Source: Gammaproteobacteria bacterium (lineage in GTDB: Bacteria; Pseudomonadota; Gammaproteobacteria; Pseudomonadales; Pseudohongiellaceae). From it: a DNA stretch of 64,000 bases. The stretch covers positions 275,302 through 339,301 of the forward strand of contig JAJFKE010000031.1 of assembly GCA_021773355.1 (NCBI GenBank), read 5' to 3'. Positions 29,253 through 37,872 of this stretch are shown piece after piece. The translations under genes and the position numbers were made by a program. Within the stretch, counting starts at the first letter, position 1; the number at the start of each line of letters is the position of its first letter. The notes beneath the pieces are model-generated. The model had not been told where the DNA came from and made no database searches. It was given only the letters and a program-made list of their open reading frames with translations.

Positions 29253-30101
29253 CTAATTCAATATGGCGATTCGTTTTCTAAGTGCTTGCAACTGCTGCCA
29301 TACCTCTCTTTTCAGTGTGGGAACTGCCAAAATTGAATGCAAACTACGCGTCACTGTAACGAAATAACCTTTGTCACTTTCGAAGTCTCGATGTGGTTCG
29401 AGATGATCTTGCGTCAGCAAAAGATTCTCTATCTGCCCTGCAAACACCAATAAATTGGAGAAGCCGTCTGTTTCATGACGCATCTGTAGAAAACCAGACA
29501 GAGCCTTGCCTGCTTCAATGGCAGGTGCATTCTTCATGGAATAACCGGTGGCCAGTGGCCATGAAAAAACCTCGCTTTGTAAATTAGTTGCTTCGTCATC
29601 CTGACCCAATGCCTTCAGAATCGCCTTCATAAGTACTAGTGATTGCTTCTTCGACTGATCCGATCCCTGATGTGGCACTTCATCAATAACAGCAAGTTTC
29701 TCGTTAATCCTGAAATACAGGAGATCGAATCGCAGCTCTGTATGCAGATCGGCAGCGGCTATTGCCTGTGTCGTTGCAACTGAATCCGTCGGATCAGCTC
29801 TAGCGCCCGATATTGCGACAGACTGCGCAGGCGTAGAATCGACTTTCGCAGCAGTGGCAGCTTCGTTTGGTCGAATCGGTGAAACTGACGCTGTTCTATT
29901 GGAATCCGCGAGTGATCTTGACCATTTCACTGCTTTCGAGGTGTTGCTTCTTGTTGTCGCTTCTTGCAGCAAGGGGTTGGCGCTATTCTCCACCGCAATA
30001 TCATAAGCTGGCGAAGACTTTGCCCCTTTCAGATTCATTCTGGGAAAATATGTCTGGATATCCATCGCCTGCAGATAGGCTTGTCTTTTGAGTTCATTCA
30101 T
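29253..30101 (-). CDS. HolD-like DNA polymerase III psi subunit candidate
   Basis: 282 residues. The N-terminus RQAYLQAMDIQTYFPR matches in position the clamp-loader-binding LQQLGITQW-type start of HolD, and the C-terminus SILAVPTLKREVWQQLQAL matches the family end (Pro-x-x-Lys-x-x-x-Trp-x-x-x). Between them lies a low-complexity linker (about 35-125) and a Rossmann-like psi domain (about 125-275). It is twice the length of E. coli psi because of the linker. Position directly upstream of rimI supports the call. Similarity is otherwise low, so hold this as probable, not certain. Confidence 0.55.
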   Translation of the reverse strand: MNELKRQAYLQAMDIQTYFPRMNLKGAKSSPAYDIAVENSANPLLQEATTRSNTSKAVKWSRSLADSNRTASVSPIRPNEAATAAKVDSTPAQSVAISGARADPTDSVATTQAIAAADLHTELRFDLLYFRINEKLAVIDEVPHQGSDQSKKQSLVLMKAILKALGQDDEATNLQSEVFSWPLATGYSMKNAPAIEAGKALSGFLQMRHETDGFSNLLVFAGQIENLLLTQDHLEPHRDFESDKGYFVTVTRSLHSILAVPTLKREVWQQLQALRKRIAILN

Positions 30102-30268
30102 TGTGATGTGCTGACAGCTAAAAAATCTATGGCCAAATATACTAGCTTGCTAGTGACACAACAATACAAACTGATTTCATATTGAGCCAAATTCGAGAAT
30201 CGGCATAGCAATTGAAGTGGAACCCTATTCGTGATTGAATCCGCCTTCGTTGCTCTGGAGGTAGTCCC

Positions 30269-31252
30269 ATGAAAGCTATTGTCTGTCAGTCCTACGGCCC
30301 ACCAGAAAATCTGGTTTTAGAAGAAATAGATGATCCTGTTGCCGGTGAAAATGAAGCTGTTGTTGAAGTATATTCCGCGTCACTTAATTTTCCAGATGGC
30401 TTGCAAATTCAAGGAAAATACCAATTCCAACCGCCTATGCCCTTCACTCCCGGCTCAGAAGTTGGAGGGGTTATTAAATCTGTAGGCCCTAACATAAAAG
30501 GTTTTGCAGTAGGCGATCGAGTAATGGCTACACCGGGCATTGGTGGATTGGCAGAACAGGTAGTTGTTAAATCCGATGGCCTGCGCAAGATTCCAGATAG
30601 CATGGATTTCAAAACTGCCGCCGGTTTCGCCATGATCTACACCACCTCCTATTATGCATTGAAGCAGCGTGCCCAATTGAAGCCGGGCGAAACCTTATTA
30701 GTTCTGGGTGCCAGTGGTGGTGTAGGACTGGCTGCGGTTGAGCTAGGCAAACTCATGGGAGCCAGAGTAATAGCTGCTGCTAGCTCGGATGAAAAACTTG
30801 AGTTTGTGAACCGACTACAACCCGATGCACTACTCAATTACGGTGATGGCGACCTCAAAGAAAAGGTTAAAGAACTCACCGATGGCAAGGGAGCCGATGT
30901 TATCTATGATCCCGTTGGCGGCGATTTATTCGATCAGAGCTGCCGCTGCATAAACTGGAATGGAAGGCTTCTGGTGGTGGGCTTCACTAGCGGTCGCATA
31001 CCTGAATACAAGGCAAATCTAGCCTTATTGAAAGGCTCCTCGATGGTAGGTGTGTTTTTAGGTCGATTCAGAAAAGAAGAACCCAATGAATACGAGAAGA
31101 ATTTTGCTGAACTATTACAGATGTACGATGAGGGAAAACTGCAGCCGATAATCACCGAATCGTTTCCGATGACTGACTTTGTCGACGCCTTCAATGTGTT
31201 TACCCAGCGTAAAGTGATGGGCAAGGTTACATTGGAAATCCGTAAACAGTGA
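30269..31252 (+). CDS. NADPH:quinone oxidoreductase-like zinc-free alcohol dehydrogenase family
   Basis: A 327-residue medium-chain reductase without the zinc-binding Cys/His residues. It shows the GroES-like N-terminal domain with MPFTPGSEVGGVI (55-67), the cofactor loop LLVLGASGGVGLAAVELGK (about 143-161), and a typical C-terminus. NADPH-dependent reduction of quinones or 2-enoyl thioesters is expected. A GGAGG ribosome site lies 8 bp before the ATG. The gene is 22 bp upstream of an acyl-CoA synthetase, which points to enoyl-CoA or carboxylic acid metabolism rather than simple quinone detoxification. Confidence 0.88.
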   Translation: MKAIVCQSYGPPENLVLEEIDDPVAGENEAVVEVYSASLNFPDGLQIQGKYQFQPPMPFTPGSEVGGVIKSVGPNIKGFAVGDRVMATPGIGGLAEQVVVKSDGLRKIPDSMDFKTAAGFAMIYTTSYYALKQRAQLKPGETLLVLGASGGVGLAAVELGKLMGARVIAAASSDEKLEFVNRLQPDALLNYGDGDLKEKVKELTDGKGADVIYDPVGGDLFDQSCRCINWNGRLLVVGFTSGRIPEYKANLALLKGSSMVGVFLGRFRKEEPNEYEKNFAELLQMYDEGKLQPIITESFPMTDFVDAFNVFTQRKVMGKVTLEIRKQ

Positions 31253-31274
31253 TCTGCAAAGAAGAATTGAAAAT

Positions 31275-33008
31275 ATGTTAACGGAAGCACAACTACGAGA
31301 AGATTTAGCGAAGCTCAAAACCATTGCTGCCGCACACAAGGCACCGGGCGCTGCTCTGGAAACCGAAACTGTTACCATCGATGGTTTGCAGCTTGATGTT
31401 TTCAGCCATGTTCCCTGCAATCTGGGAGATCTTTATAAGCTTGGACTTGAGGCAAGCGAACAAACTTTCTTAGTCTACCAGGATGAGCGATTCAGCTTCG
31501 CCGAGACCTGGGGTCTGGCGCTGCGCATGGCCAGAGTTTTAAAGGAAAATTACGATATCCAACTGGGCGATCGCGTGGCCATCTGTGCACGAAATTCTCC
31601 CCAGTGGTGCATCGCCTATATGGCTACCACGCTAGTAGGGGCGGTGGCCGTACCCATGAATTCTTGGTGGAAAAGCCGAGAATTAAAATTCGGGCTTAGT
31701 GATAGTGACAGCAAGTTAATTTTTCTGGACCCCGCTCGCCTGGACCTGGTACTTCCTTTTATAAACGAGCTGGATGTGCAGTTGGTACTAATCAAGCCGG
31801 AATCGGAATCGAACTTCCCTGAATTCTATGAACTCGCCAAGTCGGCAGAGCCATTGACAGCTGCAGAACTGGATGAAATTCAGGTGCTGCCGGAAGACAA
31901 TGCATCAATTATGTATACTTCGGGGTCTACAGGCATGCCCAAGGGAGTGCTTTCGACCCACCGCAATATTATCAATGCACTTTATACCTGGAAATTCGTC
32001 AAAGAGATCAACGAAATACTTAGACCGGAACTAGTAGACGATTACTCAGAATTTCCACCGGCCCTACTCGCCAATGTTCCCCTGTTTCATGTTACCGGCA
32101 GCCATGCACAGTTTTTGGCTAGCTTCATCTACCAACGCAAGTTTGTGATGATGTATAAATGGAACGCGGAGGTCGCATTAAAGCTGATCGAGCAGGAAAA
32201 GATTTCTGTTTTCCATGGTGTGCCCACCATGGCCTGGGAAATCATGCAGTCTCCTAATTTTGACACCACGGACTTGAGTAGCGTGCGCACAGTCGCTAGC
32301 GGTGGGGCCCCGCGGCCGCCAGAACACCTCCATATGATAATGCAAAAATTTCCAGGCAAGGCGATTCCTGGACTGGGCTATGGCCTTACCGAGACTAACG
32401 CAATTGGCGCCATAATCTCAGGCAAATTCTATGCGAGCAAGCCCAACAGCACGGGCAGACCCACTCCTCCGGTCACCAGCGTTAAAATTGTCGATGAACA
32501 AGGTAATACCTTGGATAACGGTGAGGTCGGAGAAATTTGTATTAAGGGAGCTACCATCATGAAGGGCTATTGGAACAATCCGCAAGCCACTGCCGAAGTG
32601 ATCAAGGACGGCTGGTTTCACAGCGGTGATATTGGCATGTTAGACGAATTGGGATTTTTGATAATTCTGGATCGGGCCAAGGACATCGTCATTCGTGGTG
32701 GCGAAAACATTGGATGTGCCGAAGTGGAGTACGCGATTAGTGAACACCCAGCGGTAAGTGAAGTGTCTGTCTATGGCATACCTGACGAGCGTCTGGGCGA
32801 GATGCTTTGCGCATCGATAATGCTGCAATCGGAAACCAAGTTAACTAGCAATGAACTCAGTGAATTTCTTAGCTCTCGTATAGCCGCATTCAAGATTCCA
32901 CAGCGAGTATTCTTTCAATATGTGCAACTACCCCGAATCGCGACGGGCAAAATAGCGAAGAAGGAATTGCGCCTTAAAACCATAGAATTATTGACCACAG
33001 AAGCATAA
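31275..33008 (+). CDS. AMP-forming acyl-CoA synthetase
   Basis: 577-residue ANL-superfamily ligase. The phosphate loop IMYTSGSTGMPKG (about 213-225), GYGLTETNA (about 364-372), the hinge region RAKDIVIRGGENI (about 468-480) and the C-terminal ATGKIAKKEL with the catalytic Lys are all present. It activates a carboxylic acid to its CoA thioester via an acyl-adenylate; class resembles medium/long-chain fatty-acid or aryl acid ligases. It forms a two-gene operon with the quinone oxidoreductase-like gene. The exact acid is unknown. Confidence 0.9.
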   Translation: MLTEAQLREDLAKLKTIAAAHKAPGAALETETVTIDGLQLDVFSHVPCNLGDLYKLGLEASEQTFLVYQDERFSFAETWGLALRMARVLKENYDIQLGDRVAICARNSPQWCIAYMATTLVGAVAVPMNSWWKSRELKFGLSDSDSKLIFLDPARLDLVLPFINELDVQLVLIKPESESNFPEFYELAKSAEPLTAAELDEIQVLPEDNASIMYTSGSTGMPKGVLSTHRNIINALYTWKFVKEINEILRPELVDDYSEFPPALLANVPLFHVTGSHAQFLASFIYQRKFVMMYKWNAEVALKLIEQEKISVFHGVPTMAWEIMQSPNFDTTDLSSVRTVASGGAPRPPEHLHMIMQKFPGKAIPGLGYGLTETNAIGAIISGKFYASKPNSTGRPTPPVTSVKIVDEQGNTLDNGEVGEICIKGATIMKGYWNNPQATAEVIKDGWFHSGDIGMLDELGFLIILDRAKDIVIRGGENIGCAEVEYAISEHPAVSEVSVYGIPDERLGEMLCASIMLQSETKLTSNELSEFLSSRIAAFKIPQRVFFQYVQLPRIATGKIAKKELRLKTIELLTTEA

Positions 33009-33109
33009 GCTCCTCCCCCCCTATCCCTGCTCTCCAAAAGGCGCTGCCAATAAGGTGTCTAGCCCTACCCAATTTGTGAAAATATTTTTTGCTTTTTTGT
33101 GTAATTTTA

Positions 33110-33139
33110 TTGAAGATTCGCGTCTGAACTAACGATAAG
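33110..33139 (+). promoter_or_regulatory. Candidate sigma70 promoter for the 33201 gene
   Basis: TTGAAG (33110-33115) and GATAAG (33134-33139) are separated by 18 bp and preceded by T-rich sequence. Both hexamers deviate from consensus, so this is a weak call. Confidence 0.3.
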
Positions 33140-33200
33140 TTTTACATGAGCTTCTGGCTCACAGAGACGACCATGTTTACTCGACCCAGTGAGAATCGCC

Positions 33201-33455
33201 ATGAAAGAAACACAATGGGATGACTCAGTCGAAGACTCCAAGGAGTTCTTCGATGCAAGCATAATTTTACCCGATGAAGATATTGAGGATGGGGGTCAGG
33301 ATGAGGACGAGCCAACAAAGGCAGCCTGCTCCAAGACTCATATTACGGAGCTGCGCCGACGTATCGAAGAACGCATAGACAGCAAGCGCATCGAGCACGA
33401 ATTCGACTATGATGACTTGGATGACTTGGATGACTTGCTCGATAGCATGAGCTAA
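33201..33455 (+). CDS. Small acidic protein, unknown
   Basis: 84 residues from ATG 33201 (the frame opens upstream with GTG at 33189). It is very acidic with a basic Arg-rich helix in the middle (ELRRRIEERIDSKRIEHEF), ending in three DDL repeats from a 9-bp direct repeat. The layout recalls small gammaproteobacterial PA3496-type proteins, but I cannot confirm that. It has its own terminator and promoter candidate, so it is monocistronic. Confidence 0.55.
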   Translation: MKETQWDDSVEDSKEFFDASIILPDEDIEDGGQDEDEPTKAACSKTHITELRRRIEERIDSKRIEHEFDYDDLDDLDDLLDSMS

Positions 33456-33470
33456 TTCCCGTACAGCGGA

Positions 33471-33501
33471 CCGCTTCCAGTCTGGTCTGAAGTGGCTTTT
33501 T
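33471..33501 (+). terminator. Intrinsic terminator after the small acidic gene
   Basis: CCGCTTC (33471-33477) pairs with GAAGTGG (33489-33495, one G-U pair), followed by CTTTTT. It lies 15 bp after the stop. Confidence 0.6.
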
Positions 33502-33642
33502 ACTGCCGATTACCGTTTGCAGTGACAATGCATATCACATATTTCGTGATATTTCCTGTCCTGTAATATCCTCAAAAAAGCTCTATCCAGTGACTGACAT
33601 AGTTAGTATGATTGAGCGCTTGTCTGATTAGAAAAACCAAAA

Positions 33643-34401
33643 ATGACCTATTGTGTAGCAGTATCAGTGGACGCGGGCATGGTGTTTTGCTCCGACTCTC
33701 TCACCAATGCCGGCATCGACCAAGTATCCACCTACAGTAAAATGTTCCGTTTTGGCATAGACGACGAACGCCAGTTTGTCATTCTTAGCGCTGGCAATCT
33801 GGCCACCAGTCAAGCCACTATTGCCAAGGTCAAAACCGACATCAAACAGCAAGCCGAAATTAACCTACTAAATATGGACAGCGTTGAGGAAGCCGCCGAC
33901 TATTTGGGCGACATCTCACGCGAGCAGCAAGAAAAGCGCACCATAGAAGGAAAGAAATTTGAAGCCAGTTTTATAATTGGCGGCCAGATCGGCAGTGCCA
34001 AGCATGAGATAATCCTGGTTTATCCTGAAGGCAATCACATAACCACATCCAAGGATACGCCTTATCTACAGATTGGCGAGAGCAAGTATGGCAAGCCTAT
34101 ATTGGACCGTATCCTTGCGCCGGGTCTTGATCTCGACACCTGTGCTATGTGTGCACTGGTGTCCATGGATTCGACCCTGCGCAGCAATCTCAGCGTAGGC
34201 CCCCCGATTGAGACACTCATCTATAACACCGGTACTTTGACAGCCATCAATTATCATAGATTCGAAGAAGACAGCGACTTCTTGCGAGACTTAAAAAAAT
34301 CTTGGGACAAGCTATTGAAGAATGCGTTCTTACAAATGCCGCCGATAACCTGGGCGACTAACTGGGATAGATCAAGCCGTGAACGAAGCGGAGCTTCTTA
34401 A
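33643..34401 (+). CDS. Anbu / proteasome-type protease (COG3484)
   Basis: 252-residue Ntn-hydrolase of the Anbu (bacterial ancestral proteasome-like) family. Removal of Met leaves Thr as the N-terminal nucleophile (TYCVAVSVDAGMVFCSDSLTNAG), with the supporting Asp in CSDS, the Lys in TYSKMFRF and the SAGNLATSQ loop in proteasome-subunit positions. Known Anbu forms open helical or ring assemblies with weak or no measured peptidase activity. It faces the metallopeptidase, alpha-E and ATP-grasp genes it usually accompanies; its 3' end overlaps the metallopeptidase gene by 44 bp in convergent orientation. Confidence 0.88.
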   Translation: MTYCVAVSVDAGMVFCSDSLTNAGIDQVSTYSKMFRFGIDDERQFVILSAGNLATSQATIAKVKTDIKQQAEINLLNMDSVEEAADYLGDISREQQEKRTIEGKKFEASFIIGGQIGSAKHEIILVYPEGNHITTSKDTPYLQIGESKYGKPILDRILAPGLDLDTCAMCALVSMDSTLRSNLSVGPPIETLIYNTGTLTAINYHRFEEDSDFLRDLKKSWDKLLKNAFLQMPPITWATNWDRSSRERSGAS

Positions 34402-35371
34402 GCGTTAAGTCAGAAAGTACAAATGGGTAAGCATCTTCCAGACCCATACTCCTGTTCAAAGAATTCAATAATAAACTTAGTTCCGACCACTTAACCAGCG
34501 TTTTATCGATATCGTCGAACTGCGCCGAGCTTTGCCGCACCCTGTATTGATTCGCCGTCTCCAGAGTATCAATCATATGCAGATAATGGGCCCAGACTTC
34601 GGCCCAGTCTTCCCAGGGATGAGACTGCGCATAATGACTAATCATATTTGGGTCATGGGGCGTTACAAAATTATTCTTGTAATATTCTTTTAATGCAGTG
34701 CCGTAGTCAACGGTTTCGTCACCAAACAATTCTCTAAATTGATGCCTTAGTTCTTCGGTATTGATTAACTTGAAGAAGTAATAATGTCCACTTTCATGGC
34801 GAAAATGCCCGAGCAAGGTTCGATAAAGCTGCTTCGTATATTGCCTGGCTATCTCTCGCTTTACGCGATCCGCCTCAGCAATATTAATAGTTATCATGCC
34901 GTCGTCATGGCCGGTATATACGTGCTCCTCCATTACCTCCGGATTGGTACGCCGGTCTTCCATGAACTTAAACGCTAATCCCGTGGGGTCGATATGCTTC
35001 CCCACCACGGGTAAGTTGAGACTAAGCAGGGAATAGATAAGCCTGCGCTTTGCATACTCCAAACTTTTCCACCAGGCTCTTCGAGTCGGCTCTAATAGAT
35101 TAGGAATGGTGTGATTAAGCTCGCAAGAGAGACAATAATCAGACAAGGGACTGCTGACTAACCAATTGCATACATCGTATTCAATCGCATTCTTACAACG
35201 CCTCAGGGAAATGTTGTTTGCCGTGATTTGTGCATCGTTAGAATCAGCGTCATCTTGCAGCTGAACCATGTTCATGGTGCCTGGATCAAAGCCTACAGAA
35301 TAGCCGCAGCTCAAACACTTAGTATTCTCAAAGAAGAGTACCTGACCGCAATTGCATTTAAAGTTTTTCAT
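34358..35371 (-). CDS. Putative zinc-binding metallopeptidase of the Anbu locus (COG4307)
   Basis: 337 residues. The N-terminus is a zinc ribbon (CNCGQVLFF...CLSCG, about 6-22) with a second Cys cluster (CKNAIEYDVCNW and CLSCELNH, about 59-85). A gluzincin-like HFRHESGHYYFF motif (HESGH, about 188-199) and a later HPWEDWAEVWAHYLHMI segment with Glu residues can complete a metal site. This family regularly occurs with Anbu, alpha-E and ATP-grasp genes. The ATG follows the alpha-E stop codon with no gap, so the genes are translationally coupled. Peptidase activity is predicted, not shown. Confidence 0.8.
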   Translation of the reverse strand: MKNFKCNCGQVLFFENTKCLSCGYSVGFDPGTMNMVQLQDDADSNDAQITANNISLRRCKNAIEYDVCNWLVSSPLSDYCLSCELNHTIPNLLEPTRRAWWKSLEYAKRRLIYSLLSLNLPVVGKHIDPTGLAFKFMEDRRTNPEVMEEHVYTGHDDGMITINIAEADRVKREIARQYTKQLYRTLLGHFRHESGHYYFFKLINTEELRHQFRELFGDETVDYGTALKEYYKNNFVTPHDPNMISHYAQSHPWEDWAEVWAHYLHMIDTLETANQYRVRQSSAQFDDIDKTLVKWSELSLLLNSLNRSMGLEDAYPFVLSDLTLKKLRFVHGLIYPS

Positions 35372-36319
35372 TTACTTGTGGGGAAGAAACCAGGTGTCAG
35401 CGATAGTATGGTGGATAGAAGCTATTTCAACTTGCAGATTGTCCAGATATTGAAACAAGCCATCGTTAAGCAGCTTACTAATATCGCCCTTCTGAATTAT
35501 TCGCAGAGTTTTATCTACCTGTTTCGCTACTTGAGTATTCTTAGGCAATTTCCTCAACACATGGGAAATTGTGGTAAGTGCATGAGTCGCTGCACGTGGA
35601 AAATCGTCATCTTGAAGTAAAAACTTAACAACGTCCTCGCCATTAACTCTATGCTTAACATGCTGCCTATACATCTGATAGGCAGTTAAGGATCGCAGTA
35701 TATTCATCCAGAGAGTGTTCTCGTAAGGCTCTCTGGATTCGGGGAAATCCATTCCAGAGCTTAGATCGGGCAGCAAGTTTCCAGAACCCACATCAATTAT
35801 ACGAGTCGCCATGTCGGCCCGTTCTAGCGACCTGCCAATACGCACAAAACTATAGGCTGCACCACGACTCATGCTACCCGCCATCAGACCGGATATTTCC
35901 TGGCAACTGGATATGATCTCTTCTAGAAAGCGGTGACGATGTCCACCAGAAACCCCCGCCGCGGCATTGTCGGCGGCGTAGTGACAGAGATTATTTATCT
36001 GCTCAAAAGCTTCCAGGGGCATAATCTCTCGAGTAGTCCTGGCGTTTTCTCTGGTACTCGCCAAAGTATTCAATAAGGAACTGCCATTGTTATCGAGCAT
36101 TAGGAAGCGCATTACATTGCGCTCGTTTGCCTGTTTATATTTTGCGTCGAATGCCTGATCGGTGCCGGTAATTTCTACCAGTGACCTCCATCCGAGTTTT
36201 GTACCTGAGGGTAAATCCAGCAATAGCGTTGAAAACACATTTAACAGGCGCGCAGTATTCTCTGCCCGTTCCAGATATCGTGCCTGCCAGTAGATTCGTT
36301 CAGCAACCCGTGAAAGCAT
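35372..36319 (-). CDS. Alpha-E domain protein (DUF403)
   Basis: A 315-residue all-helical protein with the family N-terminus MLSRVAERIYWQARYLERAENTARLL and the internal LGRSLERADMATRIIDVG-type motif (here RIGRSLERADMATRI). Alpha-E proteins occur nearly always beside circularly permuted ATP-grasp ligases and have been proposed to help make or handle small peptide tags; biochemical proof is lacking. It is 8 bp downstream of the ATP-grasp gene. Full length. Confidence 0.88.
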   Translation of the reverse strand: MLSRVAERIYWQARYLERAENTARLLNVFSTLLLDLPSGTKLGWRSLVEITGTDQAFDAKYKQANERNVMRFLMLDNNGSSLLNTLASTRENARTTREIMPLEAFEQINNLCHYAADNAAAGVSGGHRHRFLEEIISSCQEISGLMAGSMSRGAAYSFVRIGRSLERADMATRIIDVGSGNLLPDLSSGMDFPESREPYENTLWMNILRSLTAYQMYRQHVKHRVNGEDVVKFLLQDDDFPRAATHALTTISHVLRKLPKNTQVAKQVDKTLRIIQKGDISKLLNDGLFQYLDNLQVEIASIHHTIADTWFLPHK

Positions 36320-36327
36320 GGTTCTTA

Positions 36328-37767
36328 CTAATCTCCTACTATCCAGGTGTCTTTACTTCCGCCACCCTGAGATGAATTAACGATATAGGACCCTTTCACC
36401 ATGGCCACTCGCGTGAGACCACCAGCCGTTACATAGGTTTTATCGGCCTGCAAAATAAATGGACGCAGATCAACATGCCTCGGCTCCACTATCCTGTCAC
36501 CTAGAATAGGTACGGTGGAGAGCGATATCAAAGGCTGTGCCATATAATTTCTTGGATCAGATTTAATTCTGTTGGCGAAATCCGCGAGTTCGCGCTTGCT
36601 GGCCTGTGGCCCGATTAACATACCGTAGCCCCCGGATTCATTTGCAGGCTTAATCACCAGCTTATCCAGGTTCTGCAATACATGCTGCCGTTGTACTTTG
36701 TCGATACAGAGAAAACTCTCCACGTTCGGTAAGAGAGGATCTTCGCCCAGATAGTATTTGATCATCTGTGGAACATAGGTATAAATAATTTTATCGTCAG
36801 CTACACCTGCGCCTGGCGCATTGGCCAAGGCCACATTTCCCTTCACCCAGGATTTAAACAGACCTGGCACTCCCAGAGTCGAATCTTTTCTAAAAACTGC
36901 CGGATCCAGAAACAAATCATCTATTCGTCGATAAATCACATCTACCTGCGACAAACCATCGATGGTGCGCATGAAGACTTTATCTTTTTCAACTACGAGG
37001 TCACCGCCCTCCACCAACTCAGCACCCATACGCTGAGCAAGAAAAGAATGTTCAAAATAAGCGGAGTTATAAACTCCAGGGGTCAACACCACCACTTCAG
37101 GGTAATCCGATCGCCGCGGTGAGATAGCGGCGAGAGTATCAAACAATTGAGCTGGGTATTCCGTGATAGGACGAATCTTGTGATTTTGGAAAAGCTCGGG
37201 AAATACTCTTTTTGTAACCCGGCGATTCTCCAACATGTATGAAACACCAGAAGGCACTCGAAGATTATCTTCTAATACATAAAACTGCCCGTCACCACCT
37301 TTGATCAAGTCTGAGCCACAAATATGTGCCCACACACCAAATCGAGGATTAATGCCCATGCATTGTTTGCGAAAATTTGTTGAGTTGACTACCAACTCTT
37401 TCGGGATCAACTTATCTTTAAATATTTTCTGGTCGTTATAGCAATCGTTAATAAAGCAATTCAGTGCGCGAAGGCGTTGTTGCAAACCTAAACTGGTGTG
37501 ATCCCATTCTTTCTCGGCAATAATGCGAGGAATGATGTCGAATGGCCATTCCCTATCTATATTTCCCGCATCACTGTACACGGTAAACGAAATACCCATG
37601 GTCTTAATTGCAAGTTCGGCTGCTCTTTTTTTCTCTTGCAACTCATCATGAGTAAGAGAACGTAGGTAGCTGGTTAAGCGGCGTGCCGGCTTTCGGGCAT
37701 AGCCTGGAGAGCTAATGATCTCATCGAAAAAACCTCCAGAATTATAAGTCTTCCAGTTGACGCGCAT
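36328..37767 (-). CDS. Circularly permuted ATP-grasp protein (DUF404/DUF407)
   Basis: A 479-residue predicted peptide ligase. The start is set at ATG 37767 (MRVNWKTYNSGGFFDEI), as the longer frame begins with TTG and lacks family similarity there. Visible motifs are VYSDAGNIDREWPFDIIPRII, VLEDNLRVPSGVSYMLENR (the signature of the family), DLVVEKDKVFMRT and KPANESGGYGMLIGP, which hold the permuted ATP/Mg site. It is first in the ATP-grasp/alpha-E/metallopeptidase operon facing Anbu. The substrate is unknown; amide-bond formation is inferred from the fold. Confidence 0.88.
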   Translation of the reverse strand: MRVNWKTYNSGGFFDEIISSPGYARKPARRLTSYLRSLTHDELQEKKRAAELAIKTMGISFTVYSDAGNIDREWPFDIIPRIIAEKEWDHTSLGLQQRLRALNCFINDCYNDQKIFKDKLIPKELVVNSTNFRKQCMGINPRFGVWAHICGSDLIKGGDGQFYVLEDNLRVPSGVSYMLENRRVTKRVFPELFQNHKIRPITEYPAQLFDTLAAISPRRSDYPEVVVLTPGVYNSAYFEHSFLAQRMGAELVEGGDLVVEKDKVFMRTIDGLSQVDVIYRRIDDLFLDPAVFRKDSTLGVPGLFKSWVKGNVALANAPGAGVADDKIIYTYVPQMIKYYLGEDPLLPNVESFLCIDKVQRQHVLQNLDKLVIKPANESGGYGMLIGPQASKRELADFANRIKSDPRNYMAQPLISLSTVPILGDRIVEPRHVDLRPFILQADKTYVTAGGLTRVAMVKGSYIVNSSQGGGSKDTWIVGD

Positions 37768-37872
37768 ACAAATCGCTCGAGCAGTAGTGGTGCGAAAAAA
37801 TTGAACCCATAAGTTAGAGCATAATGGAATTACTAGCAAATCTACTCAGGGTGCGCAGATCGAACAGTTTAG

